Source of the DNA: Forficula auricularia
Lineage: Eukaryota > Arthropoda > Insecta > Dermaptera > Forficulidae
Direction of reading: 5' to 3'
DNA: 64,000 nt
NCBI GenBank assembly: GCA_024734495.1
Contig: JALMQS010000153.1
Span: forward strand, 12,357,548 to 12,421,547
Part shown: positions 11,066-21,711 of the stretch, in pieces
Position numbering within the stretch: the stretch's first letter is position 1
How the letters are laid out: each line of letters begins with the position of its first letter
Position numbers and translations under genes: made by a program
The notes under the pieces: generated by a model
What the model saw: the letters and a program-made list of their open reading frames with translations, nothing else
The model's database searches: none
Told to the model about the DNA's origin: nothing

Positions 11066-11117
11066 AACATACATCCATACATACATCCATACATACATCC
11101 ATACATACATCCATCCG
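11066..11117 (+). repeat. CATACATC microsatellite
   Basis: Repeats of the 12-mer ACATACATCCAT run from about 11066 to 11117. Confidence 0.9.
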
Positions 11118-11129
11118 CACGCACTTAAT

Positions 11130-11550
11130 GAAAAAATCGCACTTTTTGGCCTCTCGACGAGACCCCTTGTAATTATTGGCAAAACCGTCACGTGCTAAAA
11201 TTCAGCCTAATTGAATACTACAATTTGTGACTTTAATTGAGTCCATGGGTTCCGTAGTCTTTACCTGAGGATAACACGAGCCACGCTTGCCCCGAGAGCG
11301 ATTACAATACTTTACCCATGCTTTGCATTGGATAAAGTAAAAAATCATACTTTTTGGCCTCTCGACGGGGCCCCTTGTAATTTTTGGCAAAACCGTCACG
11401 TTCTAAAATTCAACCTAATTGAATACTACAATTTGTGACTTTAATTGAATCCGCATGGGTTCCGTAGTCTTTACTTGAGGACCCTTTGAAGCCGCACTTG
11501 GAAACGATTACAATACTTTACCCATGCTTTGCATTGGATAAAGTAAAAAA
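11130..11550 (+). repeat. Two tandem units of the CCGTAGTCTTTACC dispersed repeat
   Basis: Two units of about 200 bp. Each carries TTTTTGGCCTCTCGACG, CAAAACCGTCACGT, AATTGAATACTACAATTTGT, CCGTAGTCTTTAC and ends in TGGATAAAGTAAAAAA. Single copies or parts lie at 1-100 and 48951-49112. The minus-strand open frame across it follows from the repeat. Confidence 0.9.
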
Positions 11551-11564
11551 ACTCACCCGGTATA

Positions 11565-12688
11565 ATAGAAGAAGATATTAAATAGATAAATTACAATGTT
11601 TCATTAAGATCTTTTTTAATTCCTCTATTAAATATCAACATATTTATTAATAACGAATAAATTAAAATTATTGAATAAATATTTATATCTCTTTAGAGAC
11701 ATTTTTTTATCTCTCATGTTTAAAGCTATACAACTCTTCCATATCTATCTACATTTCAAACTTTACTTATATTTTTTTCTCAAATATAAAAAAATTGTCA
11801 TAAAATATTGTAAAAAAAAAAAAAAAAACGATCTAAAACGAGGAATAAAAATACACCATAAACATTTCGATGAAAGTTTAATGGATCATACATTGCCTAT
11901 CGCTCTATTTAATTGTCTCTATTTCAATTAAGAGATTGATCTTTTCAATTTACAATTCTATTCTATAATAATTTTTTTGAATATTTTTTGCAAACTCGAT
12001 AAAAAAAAAAAGAAAAATTCTACTGGTGGATCCTATTAATTCTATCTGCAAATAACGAATCGGTGGATCTTTTTTTAAAAAAAAGGTTATCTATAAATAT
12101 GATGGTCTTTAAATATAATTAACTTTCGAAATTAATTAATTCTTTGTTAATATGTAAAAAGTAGAGAGAAGCAGTCATGTGTTCTCCAGGTTGTCTATGT
12201 TGCAGGCAACTCAATAGAACTTGCAACGAGATACTACTCCCCACTTAGTCCAGGAAATATGAATATGTTGCAGAGAACATAATTATGTTTAGATCATTGG
12301 ACTATATTGATGGCAAACCTGGAGGATAGGGAAATTTTGAAGATTTAATGGGTAGTTAGAATTACGAATGAAGAATTTCTCCAAAAAATTAAAGAAAATT
12401 GAATATGACAGAACAAAATTGGAAAGAGATGAGATGATCTGAACAAGCTGAAACATTGCTGAAAGATATTTTGAAGGGTGAGATAGTAGGTCGCGAAAAC
12501 TCGATATTCATATACATACTATTGGCTCCTACACTTATTTATACTAAACAAACATACTGATTCATAGACTATATTTATTTGTATTGTACAACTAATAGTA
12601 ATCAATGACTATAATTAATATATCTAGTTTTATAGAGTATTTTAGTGTTTAGGAGTGAGAAATTAATATAAATTATCTTTTTTATGGT
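11565..12688. other. AT-rich DNA, nothing recognisable
   Basis: Contains poly-A tracts (11811-11828, 12001-12012) and no supported feature. Confidence 0.5.
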
Positions 12689-13086
12689 GTTTAGCTCCTT
12701 CGTATTAATAATAGAAAATTTTGAAATGGATAAATGAAATTTAATAAATGTTCATGTTGAATTATTTATTATTGTTACTAGTTTCGCCATTGTTTGGCTC
12801 ATCAGACCTATTTACATTTTTTTGTTTATAAAATTTTTTTTGATTGAACAACACATTTCATAAGGAAATCATAGATAACATATTCTTTCTGGAGACTGTG
12901 ATATGTTATCTATGATTTCTGAGTGAAATGTGTTGTTCAATCAAAAAAATTTTATAAACAAAAAAATGTAAATAGGTCTGATAATACATAAACATGTATG
13001 TAACAATAATAAATAATTCAACATGAACATTTATTAAATTTCATTTATCCATTTTCAAATTTTCTATTATTAATGCGAAGGGCTTA
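12689..13086. mobile_element. Inverted-repeat element with hammerhead-like core
   Basis: The arms (12689-12880 and 12900-13086) are inverted copies broken by one unmatched block in the middle of each. Landmarks are TAAATGAAATTTAATAAATG, ATGTTGAATTATTTATT, TTTTTTTGTTTATAAAATTT and TGAACAACACATTTCA. The unmatched block on the left carries a complete hammerhead-like core on the minus strand (12774-12810). On the right the corresponding block has CTGATAATACATAAACATG and has lost the core. Confidence 0.7.
12774..12810 (-). ncRNA. Hammerhead ribozyme-like motif, canonical core
   Basis: Read on the minus strand: CTGATGA (12799-12805), stem II GCCA/TGGC with loop AACAA, GAAA (12782-12785), the self-complementary tract ACTAGT as a minimal stem III, then the U-A cleavage position. 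Here stem II starts directly after CTGATGA with a G-C pair, as in classical hammerheads. Stem I complementarity is short (about 2-3 bp). Activity is unproven. Confidence 0.55.
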
Positions 13087-13374
13087 AATTTTAAAAGATA
13101 ATTTATATATCTAGTTTTGTTTTCATCTTAATATTTGGGCGTGTATTATGTGACTCCAGGACTTAGTCTTGTAAATCGCAGAAAAAAGTAGCTTTACTAA
13201 ATACCAGTTTTGTGTTCTCTGTGAATATGTACTTTTTAGCACCACTTCCGGAAATCATTACATATTCATATTTATAAATGCCTGAAGCGAAGAGAAAAAT
13301 CATTTTCAAACAAGATTTTGTCTATAATCTTTAAAGAATTTGGTGTCGGTTCTCGGTGAAACATTTTAATAGAT

Positions 13375-13622
13375 AATAAGTAAAAAAATATATTTCTAGG
13401 TGGGTTTCACAAATAAAACAATAATATAGTAAGTTTTGAGTTTTTATCTCGATATATATTTCGGGTTATGAGCCCGTCATCAGGAATTACAAAAGAAAAC
13501 TCTTTTTTTTGTAACTCCTGATGATAGACTCTTAACCAAATATATATCGAGATAAAAAGCTCAAAACTACTATATTATTGTTTTATTTAATGAAATTTTA
13601 GAAAAATATATTTTTACTTATT
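13375..13622. mobile_element. Inverted-repeat element with divergent hammerhead-like cores
   Basis: The arms are about 110 bp (AATAAAACAATAATATAGTA, ATCTCGATATATAT and their inverted partners). A minus-strand core lies at 13444-13492 and a partly decayed plus-strand core at 13510-13560. The flank at 13337-13368 (inverted GTTTCACCGAGAACCGACAC) is shared with the loci at 41050, 49895 and 50750. Confidence 0.75.
13444..13492 (-). ncRNA. Hammerhead ribozyme-like motif
   Basis: Minus strand: CTGATGA (13477-13483), one unpaired base, stem II GGG/CCC, GAAA (13459-13462), palindromic ATATATAT as stem III tract, then TC and GAG, which can pair with the TTC before the core. The right-arm copy at 13518 keeps CTGATGA but has lost the G of GAAA. 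Confidence 0.5.
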
Positions 13623-13800
13623 AAGATTGTGTCTGTTTGTCTGGATCGTGAACCCACGATAAGCCAAAAACAGAAGGTCATAGAAAGTCGTTCTGGTGTT
13701 GATATGTTTTAATTTTTTAAACAAAGAGCAGGTTAGATTTTGGGATTTCTAATTTCAGAACTTAAGTTAAAAAATCAATAAACCTAAAAAAATATTAAGA

Positions 13801-14013
13801 TGTGAATTTAATTTATTTAGGAACGAATCCAAGATTTTAGTAGAAATATCTTATATATGTTGCATATCGGAGAGAGATTCGTCTTAAGGGTTCGGCTAAC
13901 GCCTCGGCAAGTTAGTTAGCGTTTGGGTTCGATTCCCGAGGCGACGAAACCCTCTGATATGCAATGTAAAAATATTTCTACTAAAATCTTTGATTCGTTC
14001 CTAAATAAATTAA
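13801..14013. repeat. Inverted repeat with tRNA-like module at its apex
   Basis: About 80-bp arms (TTTATTTAGGAACGAATC, TTTTAGTAGAAATAT, GCATATC, GATTCGTC and inverted partners) surround a central tRNA-like segment. In the centre GCCTCGG (13901-13907) can pair with CCGAGGC (13936-13942), enclosing the B-box-like GGGTTCGATTCCC (13925-13937). This looks like a tRNA-derived SINE head or a very small tRNA-like hairpin. It is too short for a tRNA gene. Confidence 0.55.
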
Positions 14014-14439
14014 ATTTACTTCTTAATATTATTATCATGTTGATTTTTGAAAAAATTCCATCTTTTTTCAAAAAAGAAACTCAAGAAAGATGCTTAAATC
14101 TTTACATTAATTATTTACTAAAAAAAAAATATTAAATATGGATTTAACGAACATTTCTAGATAATTATAACCAGGTTTGTATTGACAAATCGCACCTTTC
14201 TACTAAGTTTCAAATTTCGGGCTCAAAACATTTGCTGATAAAAAATTGTCATATCACTAAAATTTGCGGAAAGCGTACCAAGTCTTTTAAAACTTACTTC
14301 GACAATATAATAGATATAATTGATATTCCATTTTTTGTATGAATAACTCTCTATTTAAAATGTTTCGATCACTATATTGAGTGTTTGCTTACTGATTTTT
14401 TTTAATGAACAAAACACGCCTGTCAGTTGGAATTTATCC

Positions 14440-14830
14440 TCTTCATTTCCAACGGATTAAAGGGCCTAGTGGAAGGGCACCTGTAGAATGTTTGTAAATC
14501 GACTTAAATCGGCACCTTTCTCCACAACAACTCAAGTATGATGCTCTCGAACCTTCTTGATATAATTTAACTTCGGAATAGTCGAAAAGAGTTGAAAGAG
14601 AAAAAGCTTTTGGATGCAATTAAGTCCCTCTAAAGGTCGGAACCTCCCTTCGCCCTTCGTTTTCTCTTACCGAGTAAAGAGCCTCTCACCCCCCCGAAGC
14701 CTCCTTGTGTAAAATTCCAAATGATTGCTGACTAAATGGAGACACTTTATAGGTCACTCGCTGAATAAGGATGGCTTTCATTAGCAAAAGATAACCACCC
14801 TCGGCGCAGATCATATTTCCTTTATCATTT
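14440..14830. other. GC-richer repeat-free island
   Basis: A mixed-composition stretch with no copies elsewhere in the window. It includes CCAAATGATTGCTGACTAAATGG-like homeodomain and AP-1-like words spread along it, but no frame with known motifs. It may be a conserved non-coding element; that is inference. 14830-15860 is AT-rich with no recognised feature. Confidence 0.25.
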
Positions 14831-15860
14831 TAATTAAAACACTAACAAGAGAGATAAAACAAATTAAAAACCAATACATGTCGTTATTTTACAAAGGACA
14901 ATTAATTTCCAGATTCACGCAATATTTCATTCTGTCAATAATATGAACTAATGAATTATCACCGAATGATTGATTTCAGATCTCCCGTTTCCTTTTTCAT
15001 TCAATTATAAATCAACGAAATACGAAAAAGAAGCATATTCCATCTCCCATTTTTTTTATTTTATGGGACTTTAGGCAATATTGTATTTGATTTATCCATC
15101 CAACTAAACCTGTTTGATTATTAGTTTCCTAGCTAAGTGGATTTCCTCTATCACCAGATAGGTCAATAAACCTAAGTGACCCAAAACATTTGGTTATAAA
15201 TCGTGTATTTTATAGATAAATTTATCTTATTTTGCAATCTAAGCTATTGAATTCATAGCCAAAAAATGGTATAACCTATAAAGTTAATCCCTGCTTAGGG
15301 TGACAATATTTCTTCTCTTATAGATATAATTGTCTTGTATTCTTTAATTATTGATGTTTTTGATCATATTCTTTGCATGATATTTTTATTAAAGCATTAG
15401 TTAATCAATTTTTATCACGGGTTTATTTAATTTAAATCTAGAAATTTTATTGAGATGCCCAAGAGTAAGATTCCATAATATACAAAATCTGCTCTTAAAG
15501 TTACAAAGAAAGCCTCATTATTTGTCATGGGGGATCTTTTCTATTTTAAAGCAAGAGAGCTGCCATAAGTCACTTGTTAGTTTCGTTGCTAACATACTGG
15601 CAGCTCCATCAGGTGATCCAGTCCCAAGAGTATGCCTTGACATTACTTTAGACAAGATTTAGGCTTAAATGAGAATTTCGCTAGATTAGTCAATCCTTAA
15701 TCTCTACATACCATATATACATCATCTGACGCCATGTTGCTCTCATCTTACATTTTTTCTTTCCTTTTTTTAATGCTATCATGTAGTTTCAGCTCGGAGG
15801 AGAAACTATTGGACAGGATTCTTATATATGTATTTCTTTTCAAATATATCAAATATTATA

Positions 15861-16175
15861 AGGGGCCATTCATAAAATACTTCAAGCAAAATATCGCCTT
15901 TTTGAACCCTTCCTCCACTCCCCTTCGTAACGCTGCGTCACATTTTCTGGAATCCCCCTAACAAATATAACGTCACAAAAACTAGACCACCCCTATAAAC
16001 GATTTGTTGCGATTATTAATAAGATACAAATATTTATGATCTAAAATATTTATTAATTCGATAATATAAACGCACATTTCCTTAGACCCTAACTCTCCCC
16101 CTTGTCACATATCATTCCGCTAAGAAATACTCCTCCCTCCCCCCTGTTTGAAAACATATTTTATGAATGGCCCCT
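15861..16175. mobile_element. MITE with GGGGCCATTCATAAAATA ends
   Basis: The terminal repeats AGGGGCCATTCATAAAATA (15861-) and TATTTTATGAATGGCCCCT (-16175) are perfect inverted copies of about 19 bp. Inside are CCTCC and CCCCC tracts near both ends and TCACA/GTCAC words, as in the GGGGCCGTCCATAAATTA family at 43572. It is 315 bp and non-coding. No target duplication is clear. Confidence 0.8.
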
Positions 16176-16902
16176 AATTATGATAATAATAATTTGGGAA
16201 TTAACCGAGAGTAGCATTTAAAATACTCAGTTAAGACCTTTTAAAACTAGGTTTAAATAAGAATATGTTAATTATCATTATAATATAATATATACATTAT
16301 ACATATTATATCAGTTGCAGTAAAAACCCGTTTTTGACGTAACAACGTCTTATAAATCGATGAAGCCGCCTGCACGCTCGAAAAAACATGACTCATCTGA
16401 AGCGTTCCATTTAAGGCTTGAAGTGCAAGCGAGAGCGCGGAACGAGCTGTTTCTTTCTATCTTCTCTCTCACTCGCACCCTCTCTAGCCTCAATGCCCAA
16501 CTCGTATTCCATATCTTTCCCTCGTGAGCGCTCTACTCTAGTCTGACTGCTTGCTTGCTCACTCATATATATATATATATATATATAAACCCTACTATGT
16601 CCTGTCTATTTTCAACTTCCTCTGATGGACATTCAACAAGTGATCTATCCTAAATAATTATAGATTTTTTTAAAAACTAAGAAAAACCTAGGGAACGGGG
16701 AGGGGCCTTTTATATAAAAGGACAGAGAGAGGAAGAAACTCATGAGCAAGCAAGAAGGAGATAAATGAATGCGCAAGGAGGAGCGCGCGCTTTTAAATTA
16801 GATAGAACGAGAGGGAAGGAGATTTTCGATGGAAAGGATAAATACAGCACTCCCGACGAAGAGGAAGAAAAAGAACAAAGTTAGCTGCGCAATAGATGGA
16901 GA

Positions 16903-17047
16903 AAAATCGGTTGTCTGTAAGGTCGGTTTACTGACGTTAGTTGAACGTGACAACGTCATAAGAAAATACCATTCCATCAGTATTTTCTTATGACGTTGTC
17001 ACGTTCAACTATCGTCAGTAAACCGACTTTACAGACAACCGATTTTT
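16903..17047. repeat. Inverted repeat, about 68-bp arms
   Basis: AAAAATCGGTTGTCTGTAA, GTCGGTTTACTGACG, AGTTGAACGTGACAACGTCA and their inverted copies, with a loop near 16970-16980. Confidence 0.9.
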
Positions 17048-17105
17048 TTAGTAAGAATGGGTTCTTACTAGCTAAAACGCGTTTCACTGAACATCTTTAT
17101 GGAAA

Positions 17106-17290
17106 CTAGAATTTACTGATGTTGGTTGAGTTTGGTCCAAAGGTCTAGAATCTTCATTTTTGACCTCCCGCCTCATTTTGGATGTTTATTTTCAAAAAAT
17201 TTTAAACGAAAATATCAAAAAATTTGAAAACGTCAAAAATGAAGATTTTAGACCTTTGGACCAAACTCAACCAACATCAGTAAATTCTAG
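17106..17290. repeat. Inverted repeat, about 60-bp arms
   Basis: CTAGAATTTACTGATGTTGG and TTGAGTTTGGTCCAAAGG with inverted partners. The phrase CTTTGGACCAAACTCAAC also occurs at 26770-26787 and, as a variant, near 26485, so the arm belongs to a dispersed family. Confidence 0.9.
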
Positions 17291-17399
17291 TTGTTACAAA
17301 AGTATTCAGTGAATCGCGTTTTAGCTAGCAAGAGCCCGTTCTTACTAAAAACGGGTTTTTAGTGCAACATATATATTATTAGGTACTGATCTCTCGGTA

Positions 17400-18040
17400 T
17401 ACGAGCCCGAGTCCACATGTCCGGGTTATTATTTATGTGATTATTTATCCTCAAGCTTCGCCTTTCTCCTAGAAAATTATCTGCGGCCTCTAATATTTGT
17501 TGGTATTGAAAGACCAAAGGAGAGCTAGCTTAGTATATTATGTATGTATAACTGGTAGTACTATTGAAAGGATGAGCTTGAGAAAGCCCGATGAGTGAGG
17601 ACCAAGTGATGAATGGCTGCGATGTCTCTTTGTCGTGTCGCTATCAGCGCAGTCGTTGGCTCTGACCAGAAGAGCAAAGGTCTGCTGGCTGTGTCTGTGA
17701 TTGGCGGGCTGCTGCTCAAGTTAATTGAATGTCGGGCGCAGCCTTTCCGACTTTGAGGGAGACTGCTTATGAATCGGGGGGACGGACTCGGAAATTTTCA
17801 CTTGGTTAGCTAAAGATATATCTCCTCATCTCCTTCCGATATGCCTGTTTTATTTAAATAACTCGGCCGCTAGGGGCGTCGTTCTGCGTGTAAAAAAAGA
17901 GACGCTGCAACCACCCGACGCTTAACGATAATAAAAACCCTCCGCTGATATGAAACCCTAATTGGGGCAATTTCACAGGAAGCCCTTTTCCTTCTCGTCT
18001 CTTGAATCTTATCCGCCTTTTCGGAATCACTTTAATACGT
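17400..18040. other. Longest GC-richer repeat-free island
   Basis: About 640 bp of complex sequence with no copy elsewhere in the window. It includes AAAGGTC and TTGGCGGG words and GC-rich runs. No long open frame or domain is seen. It could be a promoter or enhancer, or an unrecognised exon region of a non-coding transcript. All function here is inference. Confidence 0.3.
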
Positions 18041-18276
18041 TAATCTTCATTCTTTTAATATTTATACTCCTCTTCACAACCTAAGTAAAAATTAATCAAA
18101 ATATTGGAAAATAATTATTGTTTTAAGAAAAAAAAAATAATAGCTTTTTTAAAAGTTTTAAACCCTTTTTCAAGATGTTAATCAATTTGCATTTCTATTA
18201 AGGGTGAAAATAAAGAAATATTAAGTTGTCCGGAAAGACTAAGACCTATTTCAAGTTCTTTGTAGACCTTGTAGAA

Positions 18277-18487
18277 TAGATGTTTTAAACTTATGAAGTC
18301 CGAGGACCCCTCTTGATATAAAAAAAATACATCAAAATCACAAAAATTATATAAAAATCACAGAACACAATAATAATAAAAATATACTTTTTATTGCTCC
18401 GCGCTTCTTACCTTTTCATAGTGTTCTTGAACTGCTTTCAACCATTTTTTGTAATTATGCCGACCCCCAGGGGTTTAAGAATCGCTG
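18277..18487. mobile_element. hAT-like MITE, GTCCGAGGACCCC family
   Basis: Same family as 45677-45898 and 34876-35095. The left end has TTTTAAACTTATG then GTCCGAGGACCCC. The interior matches TATTGCTCCGCG and TTTCTTACCTTTTCAT-like words. The right end reads GACCCCCAGG and TTAAGAATCGCTG. The terminal CAG is mutated and no clear target duplication remains, so it is older than 45677-45898. Confidence 0.75.
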
Positions 18488-18639
18488 CTGGGGTCCCCTG
18501 AAAGGTCGGTTTTTAAAAGGATGAAAGCTAAATTCCAATAAATTTTTATGGAGCTTTTTTTTATAATACGCTTTATCAGTTTTCGTTAAATATTAGATTT
18601 AAATATGTAATTTAAAAATTTACCAACAGTGTGTTAATT

Positions 18640-18924
18640 AGGGGTGCCCACAGAGGGGAGGGGGTAAGACGCAATGAAATTTCTGAGGAGGGTGAAAATG
18701 AGCAATATAAATAAAATAATATATATATAAATATAAAATAAAATTGGTCAAGCTTATAACTTGAACAAAAGGTAATAAAAACCTCTTCTAATTCTTTAGA
18801 AGTGAATAGAATATAATGTACAGGGGGGAGGGGGGTAATTTCATGAAACTGGCAGGGGGTGGTTATTTTCCATGTAACTGGCAGGGGTGTGAGTCATGAA
18901 GCTAAGGAGGGGCTGGCACCCCTG
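18640..18924. mobile_element. CAGGGGTG-type MITE
   Basis: The left end AGGGGTGCCC and right end GGCACCCCTG are inverted. Flanks TGTTAATT and AGTTAATT agree at 7 of 8 bases, which fits a hAT-type target duplication. Poly-G tracts near the right end are characteristic of the family; a truncated inverted copy lies at 1427-1590. Confidence 0.65.
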
Positions 18925-19989
18925 AGTTAATTCAGCGCCCCTCCCCTCCAGCCGCCAAATCTTGGGTGTGCCCCCACACCTGATCCTTTTATTTTAAAAT
19001 ATTATTTTTAGCTGTCCCGCACATCAGGGGCTAGTTATTAATGCCATTGTTGACCACATTTAATTTAGTTTGCTAAAAAATAAAAGTTTGTTAAATATCT
19101 CGGTTCTCCTTGGTCACCAGGAACCCACGGACCATATTTCGGAATCCACCTGGTTATTTTATTTTTAATTGGTCTTCGGGAACGATAGACCATTTTAGCC
19201 ATCAGTTTTAGTTGTGTGTTTGTGTATGGGGGGGAGGAGTGTGTGTAAATTAGTGCAGGGATCAGATTATTGCCGGTCAAATATTTACATCGAGTCGGGC
19301 TTGAATCCACGCTAACTTGATTAGAAGGCCAGTTGATTATTCCATGATATAATAAAGTGGAAGATTTTTGGGTTGGTCCACCCATCGATAAATTAGAAAA
19401 TTGGTTTACATTTTTAATATACCCGTATTCATGGAGTTTTGGCTTTTGATTCTGAAAATGATTTCAAGTGATTTCGATTTAAATTTAGAGGATTTTTCGC
19501 AATTCATAAATTCTTTAATTTTCAATTCGAAATGATTTTCCTCAATGTGTGTATTAATTGAGTATGGGTGAAATATTTTAATTTAGTATCAAATAAATAA
19601 TAACTAAAGACAAACAATTGAAAAACAGTATGAACCAATATTTTGAAATTGAAAATGTTGATAATTTAGTTGTTTATATTCACTGATCGATTTCTACGTA
19701 TTATTTAATAAATCCATGCGATATCTATCTAGAATTATACTTTTATAATAAATGTGTGGAATATGTGAACTTTTGGCAATAAATTTATAGTCATATTATC
19801 GTTATTTATTTTAATTAAAGGGCCCCAAGATGATTATTACTTAGCTTCACATCCCCGGAAGGCTAAGTTCTCTTCTGAGTAAAATACTTATGCTTTTTGA
19901 AAATTATCTCTTTGAATATTGATATTTTAAGAGGCTGTTATAGTATAGTCATAAATGAACAATTTATATTTAAATTTATTAATAATTAC

Positions 19990-20275
19990 TAGGGCAGCTC
20001 TAGTGTACCAAGTCTTTAAAAAGTTTTCACTTTTTTATTATTTAATGTGCGGGTGAGCGTTTCTTTCATTAGAATGAAAATAACTAGAAATGGGGCGGAT
20101 ATAATTATCTCTTTCTTTAGAGCTAAGGGGTATTACAAGGATGCCTGAAACAGGTCTAGACTTGTAAGTGGCATCCACTTACAAGAATAAACCTGTTCAA
20201 GACTTTTATAGATTAATTTCTTAATTTCTATTATTCTAGGAATGCCCTTTTGCACTCGGACCAAAACGATACCTA
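19990..20275 (-). repeat. Dispersed repeat of the 35490/37483 family, with a local hairpin
   Basis: In inverted orientation it shares TAATTTCTTAATTTCTATTA, CTAGGAATG.CCTTTTG and GGACCAAAACGAT-type words with 35490-35945 and 37483-37935. A further short fragment lies at 24295-24405. At 20162-20186 this copy holds a perfect 11-bp stem with a 3-base loop that the others lack. Confidence 0.7.
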
Positions 20276-21336
20276 CTCGTTATATAGAGAGAGAATATTC
20301 AATTGGACTTGATTAAAATTCAGACAAAAATATACAAAACCCAAAAGAAATTACTTGTTGTGGCTCTAACTAGCAAGCGAACCGAGTCTTGAAAAAGTTT
20401 TTACTTTTTCTTCTATTTCTTTGTATTTTTTATCGCTTCGAGAAATCCACTCAAATTTAGTTCCAATTAACTTTGCCGAGGAAGCACTTAATAATTTTTT
20501 TCCAAATAACCGGAACAAAATGACAAACTGACCGGGTCGAATCTGAACCATGCCTTCAAGCCGGAACAGTCCCGGTCAAACCGAGACGAATGGTAAGCCT
20601 ACATATATGCCATCAGGTGTCTCAGGAGAAACTCTGGCTGGTCATGGCTATCTCAGTTATGTATAATTTAATCAAAAGAGAGTTATTTAATTCTCTTAAG
20701 TACATACTAATATTAACAACAACGAGATTTGAACACTGGTATAATAACTATGATAATTTACTACCTTCCATCTCCTGCAAAGCAAGTTGCAACAACTTTC
20801 AAGTACTCCGCTTCTGACTGTTAAAATTTTGAAGCCTCACTAAGTAATTTTTATGAATTTTGTTTAGGGAGGCTGGTGTCGGGTAATATTCTATATATAT
20901 CTAAGGCTACGTTCCCATCTCATTGAGAGAATTTTTAATTTTTATGAGTTACAATCTTGCATTCACCCTAAGCAAGGAAGCCATCATACAAAATATTTAT
21001 TTTATTAAAATTATCAATGAAATTAGAAAAATTATCAGTACCTAGATCCGCCCTTGATTAGCAACGACTTGAGGCGCTCGTTAAACAAATAAACGAATAT
21101 ATTCTCATAGAATAACGAGCACCTCTAGTGGTTGCAAATTTTGCTAATAATAGTCAAAGACAGATCTAGTAGATCAGGGTGTCTTGCGTCCACCATTTTT
21201 TTAAATTAATTTCACATTTTTGAAAAGTTAGCATGCCAGGTAACTTTTACAATGAACGAGAAAATCTAGTAGATACTAATTAATAAAATAAAGGGTGTGT
21301 AGGAGTCTAATAATAAAGGGTGTGTAGTAGTCTAGT

Positions 21337-21623
21337 GAGGCGACTGTGGGTCAGTGGCTAGAGTGTTGGGTCGCTGACTCGGAGATCGCTGGTTCGAGAC
21401 CGATTCTCGGCAGATAGATATTTGAAGTCGCCTCCTCTTGGAAAGTAATGGCAACCTACCAAGAGTATAATTCCCAAGTGACCTCTCCAAATTAGTCGTT
21501 CGGAACCGGCGTTAAAAAGTAGGTCCCGGGACGTATATCTGTGTAAAACAACTAAACACACTCAGCACAGGTATATGTGGAGAGACGCCGACACCCGTTT
21601 TGGGTATGGCACTCGAAGAAGAA
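21337..21623 (+). mobile_element. tRNA-derived SINE with perfect target duplication
   Basis: A tRNA-like head carries an A-box-like TGGCTAGAGTG (21356-) and the B-box GGTTCGAGACC (21391-). A tRNA-unrelated body follows, ending in GAAGAAGAA. The 10-bp duplication GTAGTCTAGT flanks it at 21327-21336 and 21624-21633. Length is 287 bp. The strand is set by the A/B boxes and the tail. A minus-strand frame across it is not a gene. Confidence 0.85.
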
Positions 21624-21711
21624 GTAGTCTAGTAGATACTCAACCCATTTTCGACTTTACTCCCATGCATATCTACAAAAGCATCAAAAGTTTAATCGAA
21701 TGACACATTAA

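Larger units (their letters stand above)
8804..11560. mobile_element. Composite element with CCGGGTGAGTTTTTTT ends
   Basis: The terminal inverted repeats are CCGGGTGAGTTTTTTT at 8804 and its reverse complement ending at 11560. Both sides are flanked by TATA (8800-8803, 11561-11564). Inside are, in order, a 564-bp foldback, a head-to-head satellite array, a CATACATC microsatellite and two tandem units of a dispersed repeat. No open frame looks real. Whether the ends define one transposition unit or a chance pair in the same repeat family needs other genomic copies. The length is 2757 bp. Confidence 0.55.
16316..17366. mobile_element. 1.05-kb nested palindromic element
   Basis: The ends TGCAGTAAAAACCCGTTTTT (16316-16335) and its near-perfect inverse (17347-17366) enclose several further inverted pairs: 16903-17047, 17050-17095 with 17300-17346, and 17106-17164 with 17229-17290. 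A pair CTTGCTTGCTCA / TGAGCAAGCAAG lies around 16548 and 16741, and a TA microsatellite at 16566-16587. A GC-richer block (16370-16560) is unlike the rest. No transposase is present. Confidence 0.65.

Noticed and set aside
15450..15662. 70-codon frame as a possible exon
   Set aside because: The residues look less biased than average, but there are no flanking splice signals and no family I recognise.
19065..19385. 106-codon minus-strand frame; possible SINE with TTCAAGCCC B-box-like word
   Set aside because: The B-box match is poor, the A-box unclear, and no target duplication or tail was found.
21337..21623. Functional tRNA gene
   Set aside because: Only A and B boxes are tRNA-like; there is no cloverleaf acceptor pairing, and the tail and target duplication mark a SINE.
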